A DNA stretch of 64,000 bases from Brachybacterium subflavum (GCF_009299795.1 NZ_VIGP01000002.1:310001-374000); one strand, 5' to 3'. Positions 24,384 through 33,207 are shown, counted from the first letter of the stretch. The notes: generated by a model not told the origin, from the sequence alone. Made by a program: numbers and translations.

Positions 24384-24499
24384 GCGACGGCGAAAAGTGG
24401 TCCCTGCGACGGCGAAAGGTGAGTTGTCGTCGTCATCGCCCGGTGAGAGGTGAGTTGTTGTCGTCAAACGGGCCTTTTGACGACAACAACTCACCTCTC
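24384..24499. repeat. Composite repeat element ending in a perfect 24-bp hairpin
   Basis: The arms 24445-24468 and 24476-24499 are perfectly complementary (7-nt loop CGGGCCT). Just upstream lie two single-arm relatives: GCGACGGCGAAAAGTGG (24384-24400) and GCGACGGCGAAAGGTGAG (24406-24423), the latter continuing into GTTGTCGTCGTC, a near copy of the hairpin's left arm. The element fills most of the 367-bp space 24260-24626. It is well placed to terminate the ABC transporter transcript, but the half-site copies suggest a mobile or amplified repeat. I see no gene in the interval. Confidence 0.75.
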
Positions 24500-24626
24500 G
24501 GTGAGCGGAGGTGTCGAGGGGTGGAACCGCGTGGAGGCTCAGGGCGGGCTGATCGGCGGCCTGGCCTGCGACCAACTGGGTCCGGGCGTGCCGGTCCCCG
24601 GGCAGGCCGGCCCCCGTCCGCGCAGG

Positions 24627-26012
24627 TCATCCTGCCGAGTCGTTGTACTGGTCGAGGGCGGACTGCAGGCCCTTGACGGCCTTGGTCAGCCCCTCCTTCG
24701 GGTCGTCGCCCTGGAGGATGCCTTCCCAGGCCTCCTCCACGGCCTTGCGGGCCTGGGGCATGATGCCCGCGGTGCCGCCCTGGGTGGGGGTGCTGAGCTC
24801 GGTCTCGTCGAGCTGCTGGATGGCGACGTCGAACTGCGGGAAGTCCTTGCGCCACTTCGTGTCCTCGGGCTCGTCGAGCGCCTTCTTCGAGACGGGGAAG
24901 TAGCCGGTGCCCGTGTGCCAGGTGGCCTGGTTCGCGGGCTCGTTGCAGAACTGCACGAACTTCCAGGCGGCCTCCTTCTCCGCATCGGAGTGCTTCTCCC
25001 CCACCACGTAGAGCGAGGCACCGCCGATGACCGGGCCGTACTCGCTCTTCTCGATGCGCGGGTAGAAGCCGACGCCCAGCTCGAAGTCCTGCTCGTCGGC
25101 CGCTTCCTTCATGCCTCCCAGCGCGCCGGTCGATTCGAGGGTGATGCCGATCGTGCCGGACTTGAAGGCGTCCTGCGCATCGGCCGGGGCGCGCCCCGTG
25201 TTGCCGGCGATGCCGTCGTCGACGAGCTTCTTCCACCAGGTGAGGAACTGGACGGCGGCGTCGTTGTCGAAGGCGAAGGCGCTCGCGCGCTCCTTGCCGC
25301 GGCCGTTGTCGGGCGTGCAGTAGAGCTCTCCGGCCGTCGCGATGATCTGCTCGACGAACCAGCCGTAGATCGCGCCGTTGAAGCCGAACTCCGCGGGTCC
25401 GTCGTTCTTCTTCGACAGAGCCTTCGCGGCCTCGGCGACCTCGTCGAGGGTCTCGGGCGCCTTCTCGGGGTCGAGTCCCGCCTTCTCGAAGAGCTTCTTG
25501 TTGTAGTACAGGACGGGCATCGAGGTGTTGAACGGCATCGACCAGAGCTTGTCGGCGACCGTGTAGTACCCGGCGATGTTGGGCTGGATGTCGGAGACGT
25601 CGTAGGAGTCGCGGTCGATGAACGACTGCATGGGCACCACGGTCCCCGAGTCGATCATGAACTGCAGGCCCAGGTCGTAGATCTGCACGAGCGCGGGTGT
25701 GCTGCCGGACTGCACGGCGGCCTTGTACTTGGTGATGCCGTCGTCGTACTCGCCCTGGTAGACGGGCTTGATCGTGATCTTGCCGGAGTTCTTCTCGTTG
25801 AACGCCTTGACGAGCTTCTCGAGGGTGTCGCCGTTGGTGCCGTCCATGGAGTGCCAGAAGGCGACGGTGGTCTCGCCATCGGCCTTGTCCAGGGCGCCGG
25901 AGTCCGGGGCCTTCGCCTCGGAGCCTCCTCCGCCTCCCGAGCAGCCGGCGACCAGCGGCGCCGTCACCGCCATCCCCGCCATCGAAGCCATGACCGTGCG
26001 CCGTCGGATCAT
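24627..26012 (-). CDS. Sugar ABC transporter substrate-binding lipoprotein
   Basis: A 461-residue extracellular binding protein of the UgpB/oligosaccharide family. The signal peptide ends in lipobox LVAGC (Cys about 24), followed by a Gly/Ser linker. The mature protein starts TTVAFWHSMDGTNGD, like sn-glycerol-3-phosphate and sugar binders, and contains LWSMPFNTSMPVLYYNKKLF and, later, WKFVQFCNEPANQA typical of the family. The substrate cannot be told from sequence: glycerol phosphate, a phosphodiester or an oligosaccharide. It is the last gene of the operon after two permeases, with a 151-bp gap; no ATPase is encoded here, so a shared MsiK-like ATPase elsewhere is likely. Confidence 0.88.
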   Translation of the reverse strand: MIRRRTVMASMAGMAVTAPLVAGCSGGGGGSEAKAPDSGALDKADGETTVAFWHSMDGTNGDTLEKLVKAFNEKNSGKITIKPVYQGEYDDGITKYKAAVQSGSTPALVQIYDLGLQFMIDSGTVVPMQSFIDRDSYDVSDIQPNIAGYYTVADKLWSMPFNTSMPVLYYNKKLFEKAGLDPEKAPETLDEVAEAAKALSKKNDGPAEFGFNGAIYGWFVEQIIATAGELYCTPDNGRGKERASAFAFDNDAAVQFLTWWKKLVDDGIAGNTGRAPADAQDAFKSGTIGITLESTGALGGMKEAADEQDFELGVGFYPRIEKSEYGPVIGGASLYVVGEKHSDAEKEAAWKFVQFCNEPANQATWHTGTGYFPVSKKALDEPEDTKWRKDFPQFDVAIQQLDETELSTPTQGGTAGIMPQARKAVEEAWEGILQGDDPKEGLTKAVKGLQSALDQYNDSAG

Positions 26013-26163
26013 CGTCGGGCCGCCTTTCGTTTCCGTGAGGTGCGGGATCGGTTCTGTGTGGGTGCGGGAGGCTCGAGGGAGCGCGTGCGGGTGCAGGAGT
26101 GTTTGCGGGTGCCGGGCTGTGAGCGGGTGCGGGGATGTGCGCCGTCCGCCCCGTCCGCGCCGC

Positions 26164-27090
26164 TCACTTGATCGCTCCGCCGGTGAGGCCGCGGACGATG
26201 AACCGCTGCCCGAAGATGAGGAGCAGCAGGGTCGGGACCACCGCGAGCACGGTGCCGGCGAGCACGAGGCCGGCGTTGAAGTTGTCGGCCGACTTGAGCT
26301 GGGTGATGCCGATCTGGATGGTCTGCATCTGCGGGGTCTGCGTGACCAGCAGGGGCCAGAAGTACATGTTCCAGGCCATGAGGAAGGACCAGAATCCGAG
26401 CGCCATCAGCGTGGGCCGCGACAGCGGAATGAGGATCCGCAGCAGGAAGCGCGGGTTCGAGCAGCCGTCGATGCGGGCGGCGTCGAACAGCTCCGCGGGG
26501 AACGACATGAACGCCTGGCGCAGGAGGAAGATCCCGAAGCCGTGCGCGAGGAACGGGAGCGTCAGCGCGGGCAGGGTGTTGATGAGGCCCGCGTCGGAGA
26601 TGAAGAGGTAGTTGGGGATGATGATCGCCTCGACCGGGACCATCATCGTGCTGAGCAGCAGGAAGAACCAGAAGGTGCGCCACCGCATCGGCAGGAACAC
26701 CAGGGCGAAGCTCGCCAGCACGCTCGTGATCATCTGTCCGGCGGTGATGATGCCCGCCATCGCCACGGAGTTCCCCCACTGCCGCAGCAGCGGGATCGCG
26801 TCGAGGGCGCCCGCGAAGTTCCGCAGCACCGCACCGCTCCTGGGCCACAGGGCGGCCGGGTAGGCGTTGATGTCGCCCGGGCCCATGAGCGAGCCGGCGA
26901 ACCCGAAGTACACGGGGAACCCGATGAGCACCAGGAAGATCAGCAGCACGGCATAGGTGCCGATCTTCGAGGCGAGGCCTCCGGAAGGTCGTCGTCGGCG
27001 CGCAGTGCCCGACGGCCGCGCAGGGCCCGACGGCGTGGTCGGCGCCGGGCGGGTCGCGGACGACGGCGCGGTCGAGGAGTGCTCGTTCAC
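26164..27090 (-). CDS. Sugar ABC transporter permease (MalG/UgpE family)
   Basis: A 308-residue inner-membrane permease with six predicted helices. The EAA loop that docks the ATPase is ELFDAARIDGCSNPRF...IPLSRP. The N-terminal 40 residues are Pro/Ala/Arg-rich and cytoplasmic. The GTG start overlaps the stop of the upstream permease by 4 bases (GTGA), proving close coupling. The C-terminus RFIVRGLTGGAIK is the usual UgpE/MalG end. Confidence 0.9.
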   Translation of the reverse strand: MNEHSSTAPSSATRPAPTTPSGPARPSGTARRRRPSGGLASKIGTYAVLLIFLVLIGFPVYFGFAGSLMGPGDINAYPAALWPRSGAVLRNFAGALDAIPLLRQWGNSVAMAGIITAGQMITSVLASFALVFLPMRWRTFWFFLLLSTMMVPVEAIIIPNYLFISDAGLINTLPALTLPFLAHGFGIFLLRQAFMSFPAELFDAARIDGCSNPRFLLRILIPLSRPTLMALGFWSFLMAWNMYFWPLLVTQTPQMQTIQIGITQLKSADNFNAGLVLAGTVLAVVPTLLLLIFGQRFIVRGLTGGAIK

Positions 27091-28028
27091 TGGTAGAACA
27101 CCTTCCTCTCGACGAGCCCGAACTGCAGGGCGGTGATCACGACGACGACGATCAGCAGCACGATCGCCTGGGCGGAGGCGTATCCGAAGTTCGAGTTGCC
27201 GTAGGCGAATGCCTGCTCGTAGATCGAGTAGACGAGCGTGGTGGTCGATCCCTGCGGCCCGCCGCGGGTGAGGATGTGGATCTGACCGAAGCTCTGCAGG
27301 GAGTTGATGGTGCCGGTGACGAGCAGGAAGAAGATCTGCGGGGTCAGCAGCGGGATGATGATCGAGCGCTGCAGGCGCAGGCCGCCTGCGCCGTCCAGGC
27401 GGGCCGCCTCGATGATGTCGTCGGGCACGGACCCCAGACCCGCCGAGAGCACCAGCAGGTTGTAGCCCATCTGCATCCACACGGTGGTGAGCGCGATCGA
27501 GATCAGCGCGATGTGGGGATCGGTGATCCAGCCGACGCGGCCGATGCCGAACGTCCCGAGGATGCCGTTCAGCACGCCCGTGGCCTGGTTGAACATGACC
27601 GCGAAGATCACCGAGGCGGTCGCCACGGAGAACGCGAACGGCGAGGCGAAGGCGGTGCGGAAGAAGCGGATGCCGCGGATCCTCTGGTGCAGCAGCAGCG
27701 AGAGCATCAGCGAGATCGCGATCACCGGGACCACGGTGAGCACCACGAAGGCGATCGTGCGCAGCAGGACCGCGTGGAACTCGGAGTCCTGCAGCAGCTT
27801 GAGGTAGTGCTCGGCGCCGACGAAGCCCGCAGGTCGGCCCAGGATGTCGTTGCCCTGGAAGGACAGCACGAAGGAGCGTGCGAGCGGGAAGAACATGAAG
27901 ACCGCGAACACGGCGAGCGCCGGCACCAGGTAGAGCCAGGAACTGAACTGGCCCCGTCGTGAGGGCTTGCGGCGCGGGATCTCGGATGCGTCAGGGACGG
28001 TGGATGCGTCGGTCGACGTCGTGGTCAT
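27087..28028 (-). CDS. Sugar ABC transporter permease (MalF/UgpA family)
   Basis: A 313-residue permease, first gene of the transporter operon. Six hydrophobic segments lie between about residues 33 and 305, with EAA loop DIIEAARLDGAGGLRL...IPLLTP. The ATG is preceded by AGGAGGGG. The 316-bp space upstream (28029-28344) holds a Crp-like palindrome and no gene. Confidence 0.9.
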   Translation of the reverse strand: MTTTSTDASTVPDASEIPRRKPSRRGQFSSWLYLVPALAVFAVFMFFPLARSFVLSFQGNDILGRPAGFVGAEHYLKLLQDSEFHAVLLRTIAFVVLTVVPVIAISLMLSLLLHQRIRGIRFFRTAFASPFAFSVATASVIFAVMFNQATGVLNGILGTFGIGRVGWITDPHIALISIALTTVWMQMGYNLLVLSAGLGSVPDDIIEAARLDGAGGLRLQRSIIIPLLTPQIFFLLVTGTINSLQSFGQIHILTRGGPQGSTTTLVYSIYEQAFAYGNSNFGYASAQAIVLLIVVVVITALQFGLVERKVFYQ

Positions 28029-28143
28029 GCGACCCCTCCTCTCCTCGTCGTCGAGGCGGTGGGCGGGCGGTCGCCCTCAGGAGCGCGACCGCGGGTGGGG
28101 AAGTCGGGGGATGGCCCGAGCACAGGTGAACGGGAGATGAACA

Positions 28144-28161
28144 CGGTGATCCAGGTCACCG
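28144..28161. promoter_or_regulatory. Crp-type operator candidate upstream of the sugar ABC operon
   Basis: CGGTGATCCAGGTCACCG contains the Crp/GlxR core GTGA-N6-TCAC with 6+6 perfect symmetry. Its centre is about 125 bp upstream of the first permease start, a sensible place for cAMP-dependent control. The remaining part of 28029-28344 shows only short GC-rich inverted repeats (around 28255-28345), perhaps a terminator for jetB. Confidence 0.6.
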
Positions 28162-28344
28162 TAGCAGAGGGTGTGCGGCGTATGTCGGACCCCGGCGTCG
28201 GCGACCTGTCTGACCGCGCGCCTTCGCCCGGGATGCACGGCCCTGTGCTCAGCGTCCGAGGTCCGACGCCCCGACCTCCCCTCCCGGAAGCAGATCAGCT
28301 CCCGAGGTCGGCTCCCGGAGGTGCCGACCATCATCCCTCGGTGC

Positions 28345-29229
28345 TCAGCGCCCCTCGTCCCCGTCCGCGGGGTCGATCGCGCCGTCCGCGGGGTCGATCG
28401 CGCCGTCCACGGTCTCGTCCTCGGCGTCCGTGCCGGCACCGGCGGCGCCCACGACGCGGCCCGTGGTGTCCTCGTCGGCGCCCTCCCCATCGACATCCTC
28501 CGCGTCGAAGTCCTCCGCGTCGGCATCGTCCGCGCCGGCGTCCTCGGGGTCGGCGCCCTCGGGGTCGGCGAGGCCGCCGGCTCCCGCCTCGCGGTAGAGC
28601 GCGATGAACTCGCGCGCGGTGTCGGGGCCGATCATCAGGCGCAGCACCGGGGAGACCTCGAAGGAGTCGCCCTGCTCCTCGAGCAGGCCCGCGCGCTGGA
28701 TCTTGGTGATGGACGCGCGCACCTCCTTGGCGAAACCGGCCTCGTCGGTCGAGGTGGAGCGGCGATAGGCGGCGAGCGCCTGCTGGATCTCCGCGTCGGA
28801 GACCACGGCGCGCTGACCGCGCGAGGACTGGGTGAGCAGCATCTGGCGCAGCACCAGCAGCAGCACCGAGTCCAGACGGTTCAGGCCGGAGAGGCGGCGC
28901 AGCAGCTTGGGGGCGTCGGGGTCGGACTCGCTCTGGCGCACGAAGGCGACCTGGGCGTCGTCGTCCAGGACCAGCTCGAGGAACATGTCGGCGAGCCGGG
29001 CCTCGATGGCGGCGCGGTCGCGCAGCAGCTGGCCGTAGCGCTGGGGTTCGCGCCGGCCGTCGACGAAGGGGCCCTGCAGGAGGGCCACGAGGACGCGGCG
29101 GGACTCGTCGACGAGCGCGCCCAGGCCGGATGTGGTGGGCGCGTCCGGGTCGTCCGGGGACGGGGCCGAGCCCGAGGAGTTCGAGGAGGCCGCGGCGGCG
29201 GGCGAGGCGGGGGATGTCATGGGAGCCAC
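28345..29229 (-). CDS. jetB: JetB-like (MukE/MksE, DUF4194) Wadjet subunit
   Basis: A protein of about 294 residues. The DUF4194 core (about 35-215) shows LVDESRRVLVALLQGPF, a winged-helix stretch with LRRLSGLNRLDSVLLLVLR, AVVSDAEIQQALAAY and the family-typical end FEVSPVLRLMIGP. JetB is the MukE-like dimer that joins kleisin JetA and SMC JetC. The last 75 residues are an acidic Asp/Glu/Gly/Ala tail including a duplicated 21-bp unit (28361-28402). The start is ambiguous: ATG 29235, GTG 29229 or ATG 29220; a -10 box at 29238-29243 favours 29229. It is separated from jetC by 5 kb of unrelated genes. Confidence 0.85.
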   Translation of the reverse strand: MAPMTSPASPAAAASSNSSGSAPSPDDPDAPTTSGLGALVDESRRVLVALLQGPFVDGRREPQRYGQLLRDRAAIEARLADMFLELVLDDDAQVAFVRQSESDPDAPKLLRRLSGLNRLDSVLLLVLRQMLLTQSSRGQRAVVSDAEIQQALAAYRRSTSTDEAGFAKEVRASITKIQRAGLLEEQGDSFEVSPVLRLMIGPDTAREFIALYREAGAGGLADPEGADPEDAGADDADAEDFDAEDVDGEGADEDTTGRVVGAAGAGTDAEDETVDGAIDPADGAIDPADGDEGR

Positions 29230-29237
29230 GATCATCG

Positions 29238-29254
29238 AGGGTACCTGCGAGACT
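29238..29254. promoter_or_regulatory. Back-to-back -10 boxes for jetB and the ATL gene
   Basis: Minus strand: TACCCT at 29243-29238, 8 nt before GTG 29229. Plus strand: GAGACT at 29249-29254, 7 nt before ATG 29262. Two divergent, apparently leaderless transcripts would start within about 35 bp. Confidence 0.5.
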
Positions 29255-29261
29255 GGCCGTC

Positions 29262-29603
29262 ATGGACGATCTCACCGTGGAGCGGGTGCTGCGCACCGTC
29301 GAGGCCATCCCGCCCGGCCGCGTCGCGAGCTACGGCCAGGTGGGCGACGTGTGCGGGGTGGGGCCGCGCCTGGTGGGTCGGATCATGAGCCAGTGGGGTT
29401 CGGGGGTGACCTGGTGGCGGGTGACATCGGCCGACGGGGACCTGCCCGCTCCGCTGCTCGCGCGCGCCCGCGACGCGTGGGACGAGGAGGGGATCGCGCT
29501 CAAGCCCAACGGGCGCGGCTGCCGGATCGCGCGGTACCGGGCCGACCACGAGCAGCTCGTGGCGGACGCCCGACGAGCCTGGGCGGACCTGCCCGAGGAC
29601 TGA
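29262..29603 (+). CDS. Alkyltransferase-like (ATL) DNA-repair protein
   Basis: A 113-residue MGMT-fold protein. In O6-alkylguanine transferases the active site is PCHRV; here the sequence is VTWWRVTSADG, so the acceptor cysteine is replaced by Trp, the mark of ATL proteins. They bind O6-alkylguanine, flip it out and recruit nucleotide excision repair rather than removing the alkyl group. The winged-helix part GRVASYGQVGDVCGVGPRLVG is intact. It is divergent from jetB with a 32-bp spacer. Confidence 0.88.
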   Translation: MDDLTVERVLRTVEAIPPGRVASYGQVGDVCGVGPRLVGRIMSQWGSGVTWWRVTSADGDLPAPLLARARDAWDEEGIALKPNGRGCRIARYRADHEQLVADARRAWADLPED

Positions 29604-29806
29604 GATCGGCCGAGGATGAAACCCTGCACGACCCGACATCGGTCACGCCTCGTTCGTCGCCCGTTCGCCCTGTTGTAACCTCAGGAACGGCCCGGCGAGA
29701 GCCCGACCCCTTTCCGTGCAGACCCGGGTTCCGAGCCCAGCGATCGAGCTCACCGCGGCCTGCCGTCCATCACACCGTTCATGACCGCGCGTTCCGAGGA
29801 GGCCCC

Positions 29807-31726
29807 GTGCACGTCGGGACGACGCTCCAGCGCACGCGGAGCGCGGCCGCGCCCCTGTGGGAGCAGGCGTTCGCTGCGTGGGCGTGGCGCCATGCCGTCG
29901 GGCCGCGTCCGGTGCACGTCGAGGTCGAGGCCGTTGGCTCCGGCGGGGTCGACAGGGCGGACGTGGTCGACAGGGCGGACGTGGTCGACAGAGCGGACGG
30001 AGCCGACAAGGCGGACGGGGCTGACGTTCGCTCCGCCGCGCGCTCCTCCGACCGTCGCCCTCGTCTCCTGGGGGCCGACCCGGGCGACGTGATCGACCTG
30101 GGCGAGATCGGCGCCGAGGGCCTCACCGTGGATCTCGCCGACCCCTCCACCCCTGCCTGGCTGTGGGTCGAGGGGGCGGCCGCCGGGCCCGGCGCGACCG
30201 GGACCGGCGTGCGCTGGTGGGTCGACGAGGAGGTCGAGCTTCCGCGCGTAAGCGCCGTCGTCCCCACATTCCGCCGCGAGGACGATGCGACCGCGCAGGC
30301 CCGCGCCTTCGCCGCCATGCCGTTCGTCGCCCGCGTGCTCGTCATCGACCAGGGCGGCTCCCTCGCGGGCCACGCGCCCTTCACCCGGCTCCTCGACGCG
30401 CAGGAGAGAAGGTCGGGCGGCCTCCCCGACTCCCTCCCCGCCGCGCGGATCGAGCTCCTCGAGCAGCCGAACCTGGGCGGCTCCGGCGGATATGCGCGCG
30501 GCATGCTCGCCGCTCTCGAGGATCCCACCCAGGCCGTCTTCCTCTCGGACGACGACGCCCTGATCTCCGAGGAGTCCCTGCGCCGCCTGCTGACCTTCCA
30601 GGCCCTCGCCGAGGCGCCCACGATCCTGGGCACCGGCCTGCTGGATGCCGGCTCGCCCGCCGACGCCCCCACCCTGCTCACCGAGGCCGAGCACGTGGAG
30701 CGCTCGACCTTCTTCTGGCGCTCGGCCGACGGCATGCGCGGACCGCTCGACCTCGCCGGCACCACGCCCGCCGACTGGGACGCGCTGCTGCCCCGCACCG
30801 CCGCCGACTACACCGGCTGGTGGGGCACGCTGCTGCCGCCCGGGGCGGTCGGGACGCTGGGGCTGCCCGCGCCGTTCTTCCTGAAGTGGGACGACGCGGA
30901 GTACGGGCTGCGCGCGAGCGCGCTGGGCTATTCGACGATGGTCCTGCCCGGGGCCTCTGTCACCCACCCCTCCTGGGACGCGTACCGCACGCAGATGAGC
31001 TGGAGCGCGCGGATCCTGCACCGCAACCGTCTGGCGACGGCCGCCGCGCACGGCGCGGGCCGCGGAGTGCTCGCCGACTCCCTCGCCCACCAGCTCAAGC
31101 ACGTGCTCTCGGGCCTGCACCTCACGGCGCGCCTGTGGGACGAGGGCGCGCGGTCCGCGCTGGCGGGCCCCGATGCATGGCTGGGCACGGACCTGCGCAG
31201 CGCGCGGGCCGACGGCCAGGCGGTGGTCGACGCCTGGCGCGAGCGCCAGCGCTCCCGCACCGAGGGACTCGAGCCCACGCGCACCTCCCCGTTCTCCCTG
31301 CCCGCGGGGGCGCTGCGGGCGCTCGCGCGCGTGCTCTCCCCCGCCCGCGCTCCGCGCAGCGTGCTGGAGATCCCCGCGAGCACGGTGTCCTGGCGCACCG
31401 TGCTCGGGGCCGACGCCGTGATCATCACCTCCGCGCAGGGCGAGAGGATCGACTCCTTCGTGATCGACGGGCACGATGATCGGTCCCTGCTCGTGCGGGT
31501 GCTGCGCACGCACGTGCGCCTGGCCCTCCGCTGGAGCTCGCTGCGCCGCCGGTATGCGCGCGCACTGCCGCGCTGGACCACGGCGAACGCCTGGCGGGAG
31601 ATCCTGGACCACGCTGAGCAGGCGGAGAAGGCGGAACAGACCGAGCAGACCGGGCAGGCGGGGAGCACGAGCACCGAGGAGCGCAAGGACGACAGCGCTG
31701 AAGCGAGCCAGGAAGGAGGCCGCTGA
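29807..31726 (+). CDS. GlfT2-like galactofuranosyltransferase (GT2)
   Basis: A 639-residue GT2 enzyme like mycobacterial GlfT2, which polymerises UDP-galactofuranose on a lipid-linked acceptor. N-terminal beta-sandwich (about 1-145), GT-A core with PTFRREDD, NLGGSGGYARG, metal-binding Asp248-250 in LSDDDA, WWGTLLP and FLKWDDAEYGLRA holding the likely catalytic base, and a helical C-terminus. The GTG start follows GAGGAGG. Residues about 48-65 come from an 18-bp tandem repeat. UDP-galactofuranose genes (glf) are not in this window. The stop overlaps the next ATG by one base. It opens the glycopolymer locus. Confidence 0.85.
   Translation: MHVGTTLQRTRSAAAPLWEQAFAAWAWRHAVGPRPVHVEVEAVGSGGVDRADVVDRADVVDRADGADKADGADVRSAARSSDRRPRLLGADPGDVIDLGEIGAEGLTVDLADPSTPAWLWVEGAAAGPGATGTGVRWWVDEEVELPRVSAVVPTFRREDDATAQARAFAAMPFVARVLVIDQGGSLAGHAPFTRLLDAQERRSGGLPDSLPAARIELLEQPNLGGSGGYARGMLAALEDPTQAVFLSDDDALISEESLRRLLTFQALAEAPTILGTGLLDAGSPADAPTLLTEAEHVERSTFFWRSADGMRGPLDLAGTTPADWDALLPRTAADYTGWWGTLLPPGAVGTLGLPAPFFLKWDDAEYGLRASALGYSTMVLPGASVTHPSWDAYRTQMSWSARILHRNRLATAAAHGAGRGVLADSLAHQLKHVLSGLHLTARLWDEGARSALAGPDAWLGTDLRSARADGQAVVDAWRERQRSRTEGLEPTRTSPFSLPAGALRALARVLSPARAPRSVLEIPASTVSWRTVLGADAVIITSAQGERIDSFVIDGHDDRSLLVRVLRTHVRLALRWSSLRRRYARALPRWTTANAWREILDHAEQAEKAEQTEQTGQAGSTSTEERKDDSAEASQEGGR
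29948..30001. repeat. 18-bp tandem repeat inside the GlfT2-like gene
   Basis: Two identical copies of GTCGACAGGGCGGACGTG (29948-29965, 29966-29983) and a diverged third copy, all in frame, encoding VDRADV units in the N-terminal domain loop. Confidence 0.85.
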
Positions 31727-32973
31727 TGGCCGCACGCGGCAACTCCCTCAAGCGCTGGCTGCGCAGCACCGGCGGCAAGCTCCTGCGCCGCTTCCGCCTG
31801 CTGCCCGGCGGCGTGCCCGACGGCCTGGGCGATGACGACCGCCTGGGAGACACCGTCCTCGAGGGCGACGTCATCCTCTACTTCCCCGACACCCTGGAGA
31901 GCCTCTACCAGCTCGACGACTGGTTCGGGCCGCTGCGCGAGCTGCACCGCGAGCGGGGCGTGACCATCGTGTGCATGGACTCGCGGGTCGCCGCGGCGCT
32001 GCGCGAGAAGGTGGAGATGACGGTGATCACCGTCGCCCGCGATGCGACGCTGGACGCGCTGATCCTGCGCAGCGACACCAAGCTCATCCTCTACGTGAAC
32101 TACAACCCGCTGAACACGGCGCCGCTGCGCAGCCGCTCGGCGCTGCACGTCTCGCTGCTGCACGGCGACTCCGACAAGGGCGTCTCCGTCTCCAACCAGA
32201 TCAAGGCCTACGACTTCTCCTTCGTGGCCGGGCAGGCGGCGATCGACCGCCTCGAGCGCTACTCGACCCTGTTCGACGCGCGCACCCGCTGCATCCCCGT
32301 CGGCCGACCCAGCCTGGACACGGACCGCGTGCCCGCCCTGTCACGTCCCGAGGATGCTCCCCGCACCGTCCTCTACGCGCCGACGTGGGAGGGCGGGCAG
32401 GCGAGCGTCGCCTACTCCTCGCTGCTCACGCAGTCGGAGATGATCGCGCGCTCCCTGGTCGCCGCCGGCCTGCACGTCATCTACCGGCCGCACCCGCTGA
32501 CCGGGGTGCGCGTCCCCGCCTTCGGGGAGGCCGACGCCCAGCTGCGCGAACTGCTCGCCGAGCGCGGGCAGGAGATCGCCGAGCACCACAGCATCCAGCA
32601 GGACTTCGCCCGCGCCGACCTCATGATCTGCGACGTCTCCGCCGTCGCGACGGACTGGCTGGCAACCGGCAAGCCCCTCCTCGTCACCGAGCCCGCACGC
32701 GCCGAGGGCGGACCCCGCGAGGCTGCCACACGCCTCCTCCAGACCGCCCCGCGCCTCACCGAGGAGCAGGCCCCGCGCGCCGGCGAGCTCGCCCTCGAGC
32801 AGATCACCGAGGACCCGCAGCGCGAACAGCGCCGCGAGCTCACCGAGTACTACCTGGGCGACACGAGCCCAGGGGCGTCGCTGCAGCGCTTCCTGGACGC
32901 CTGCACCGACCTCACCGTGCTGCGCGATCAGCTGTGGGCGTCGATCCAGGAAGAGGGCCCCGCGCAGGTGTAG
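31726..32973 (+). CDS. CDP-glycerol glycerophosphotransferase family enzyme
   Basis: A 415-residue TagF/TagB-type transferase (Glyphos_transf). It should move glycerol- or ribitol-phosphate from a CDP donor to a growing polymer at the cytoplasmic membrane face. Motifs: LLHGDSDKG (first His), FVAGQAAIDR, VLYAPTWEG, the second catalytic region YRPHP, and CDVSAVATDWLATGKP for nucleotide binding. An Arg/Lys-rich amphipathic N-terminus (1-30) may touch the membrane. It is translationally coupled to the GlfT2-like gene (TGATG) with GGAAGGAGG upstream. Confidence 0.85.
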   Translation: MAARGNSLKRWLRSTGGKLLRRFRLLPGGVPDGLGDDDRLGDTVLEGDVILYFPDTLESLYQLDDWFGPLRELHRERGVTIVCMDSRVAAALREKVEMTVITVARDATLDALILRSDTKLILYVNYNPLNTAPLRSRSALHVSLLHGDSDKGVSVSNQIKAYDFSFVAGQAAIDRLERYSTLFDARTRCIPVGRPSLDTDRVPALSRPEDAPRTVLYAPTWEGGQASVAYSSLLTQSEMIARSLVAAGLHVIYRPHPLTGVRVPAFGEADAQLRELLAERGQEIAEHHSIQQDFARADLMICDVSAVATDWLATGKPLLVTEPARAEGGPREAATRLLQTAPRLTEEQAPRAGELALEQITEDPQREQRRELTEYYLGDTSPGASLQRFLDACTDLTVLRDQLWASIQEEGPAQV

Positions 32974-33207
32974 CTGCGCGGGTCTCTGCCGCCCCGGCAG
33001 CGAGTCCGCGCGCTCCGGCGCCGTCCATGGAGGGCAGCCGTGGAGGGCAGCCGTGGACGTCGGGTGATCTGTAGGAGATTCCGTGGAGATGCGCACGCTG
33101 TGTGCGAGGACACCGCGGGCGCCGATCCCCGGCTGGGTAGGATGTGGGGTGCTTCGGCCCGCTGACGGCCGCTCCACGTTCCCGGCCCCGGAGATAGGTA
33201 CGGCCTG

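Noticed and set aside
24445..24499. End of an insertion sequence
   Set aside because: The hairpin resembles a terminal inverted repeat, but no transposase gene, matching distant partner or target-site duplication is present in the window.
19550..24676. A 1708-codon open frame on the plus strand
   Set aside because: It is the antisense shadow of jetC and the DUF559 gene, created by the strong GC bias; its product is low-complexity and resembles no protein family.
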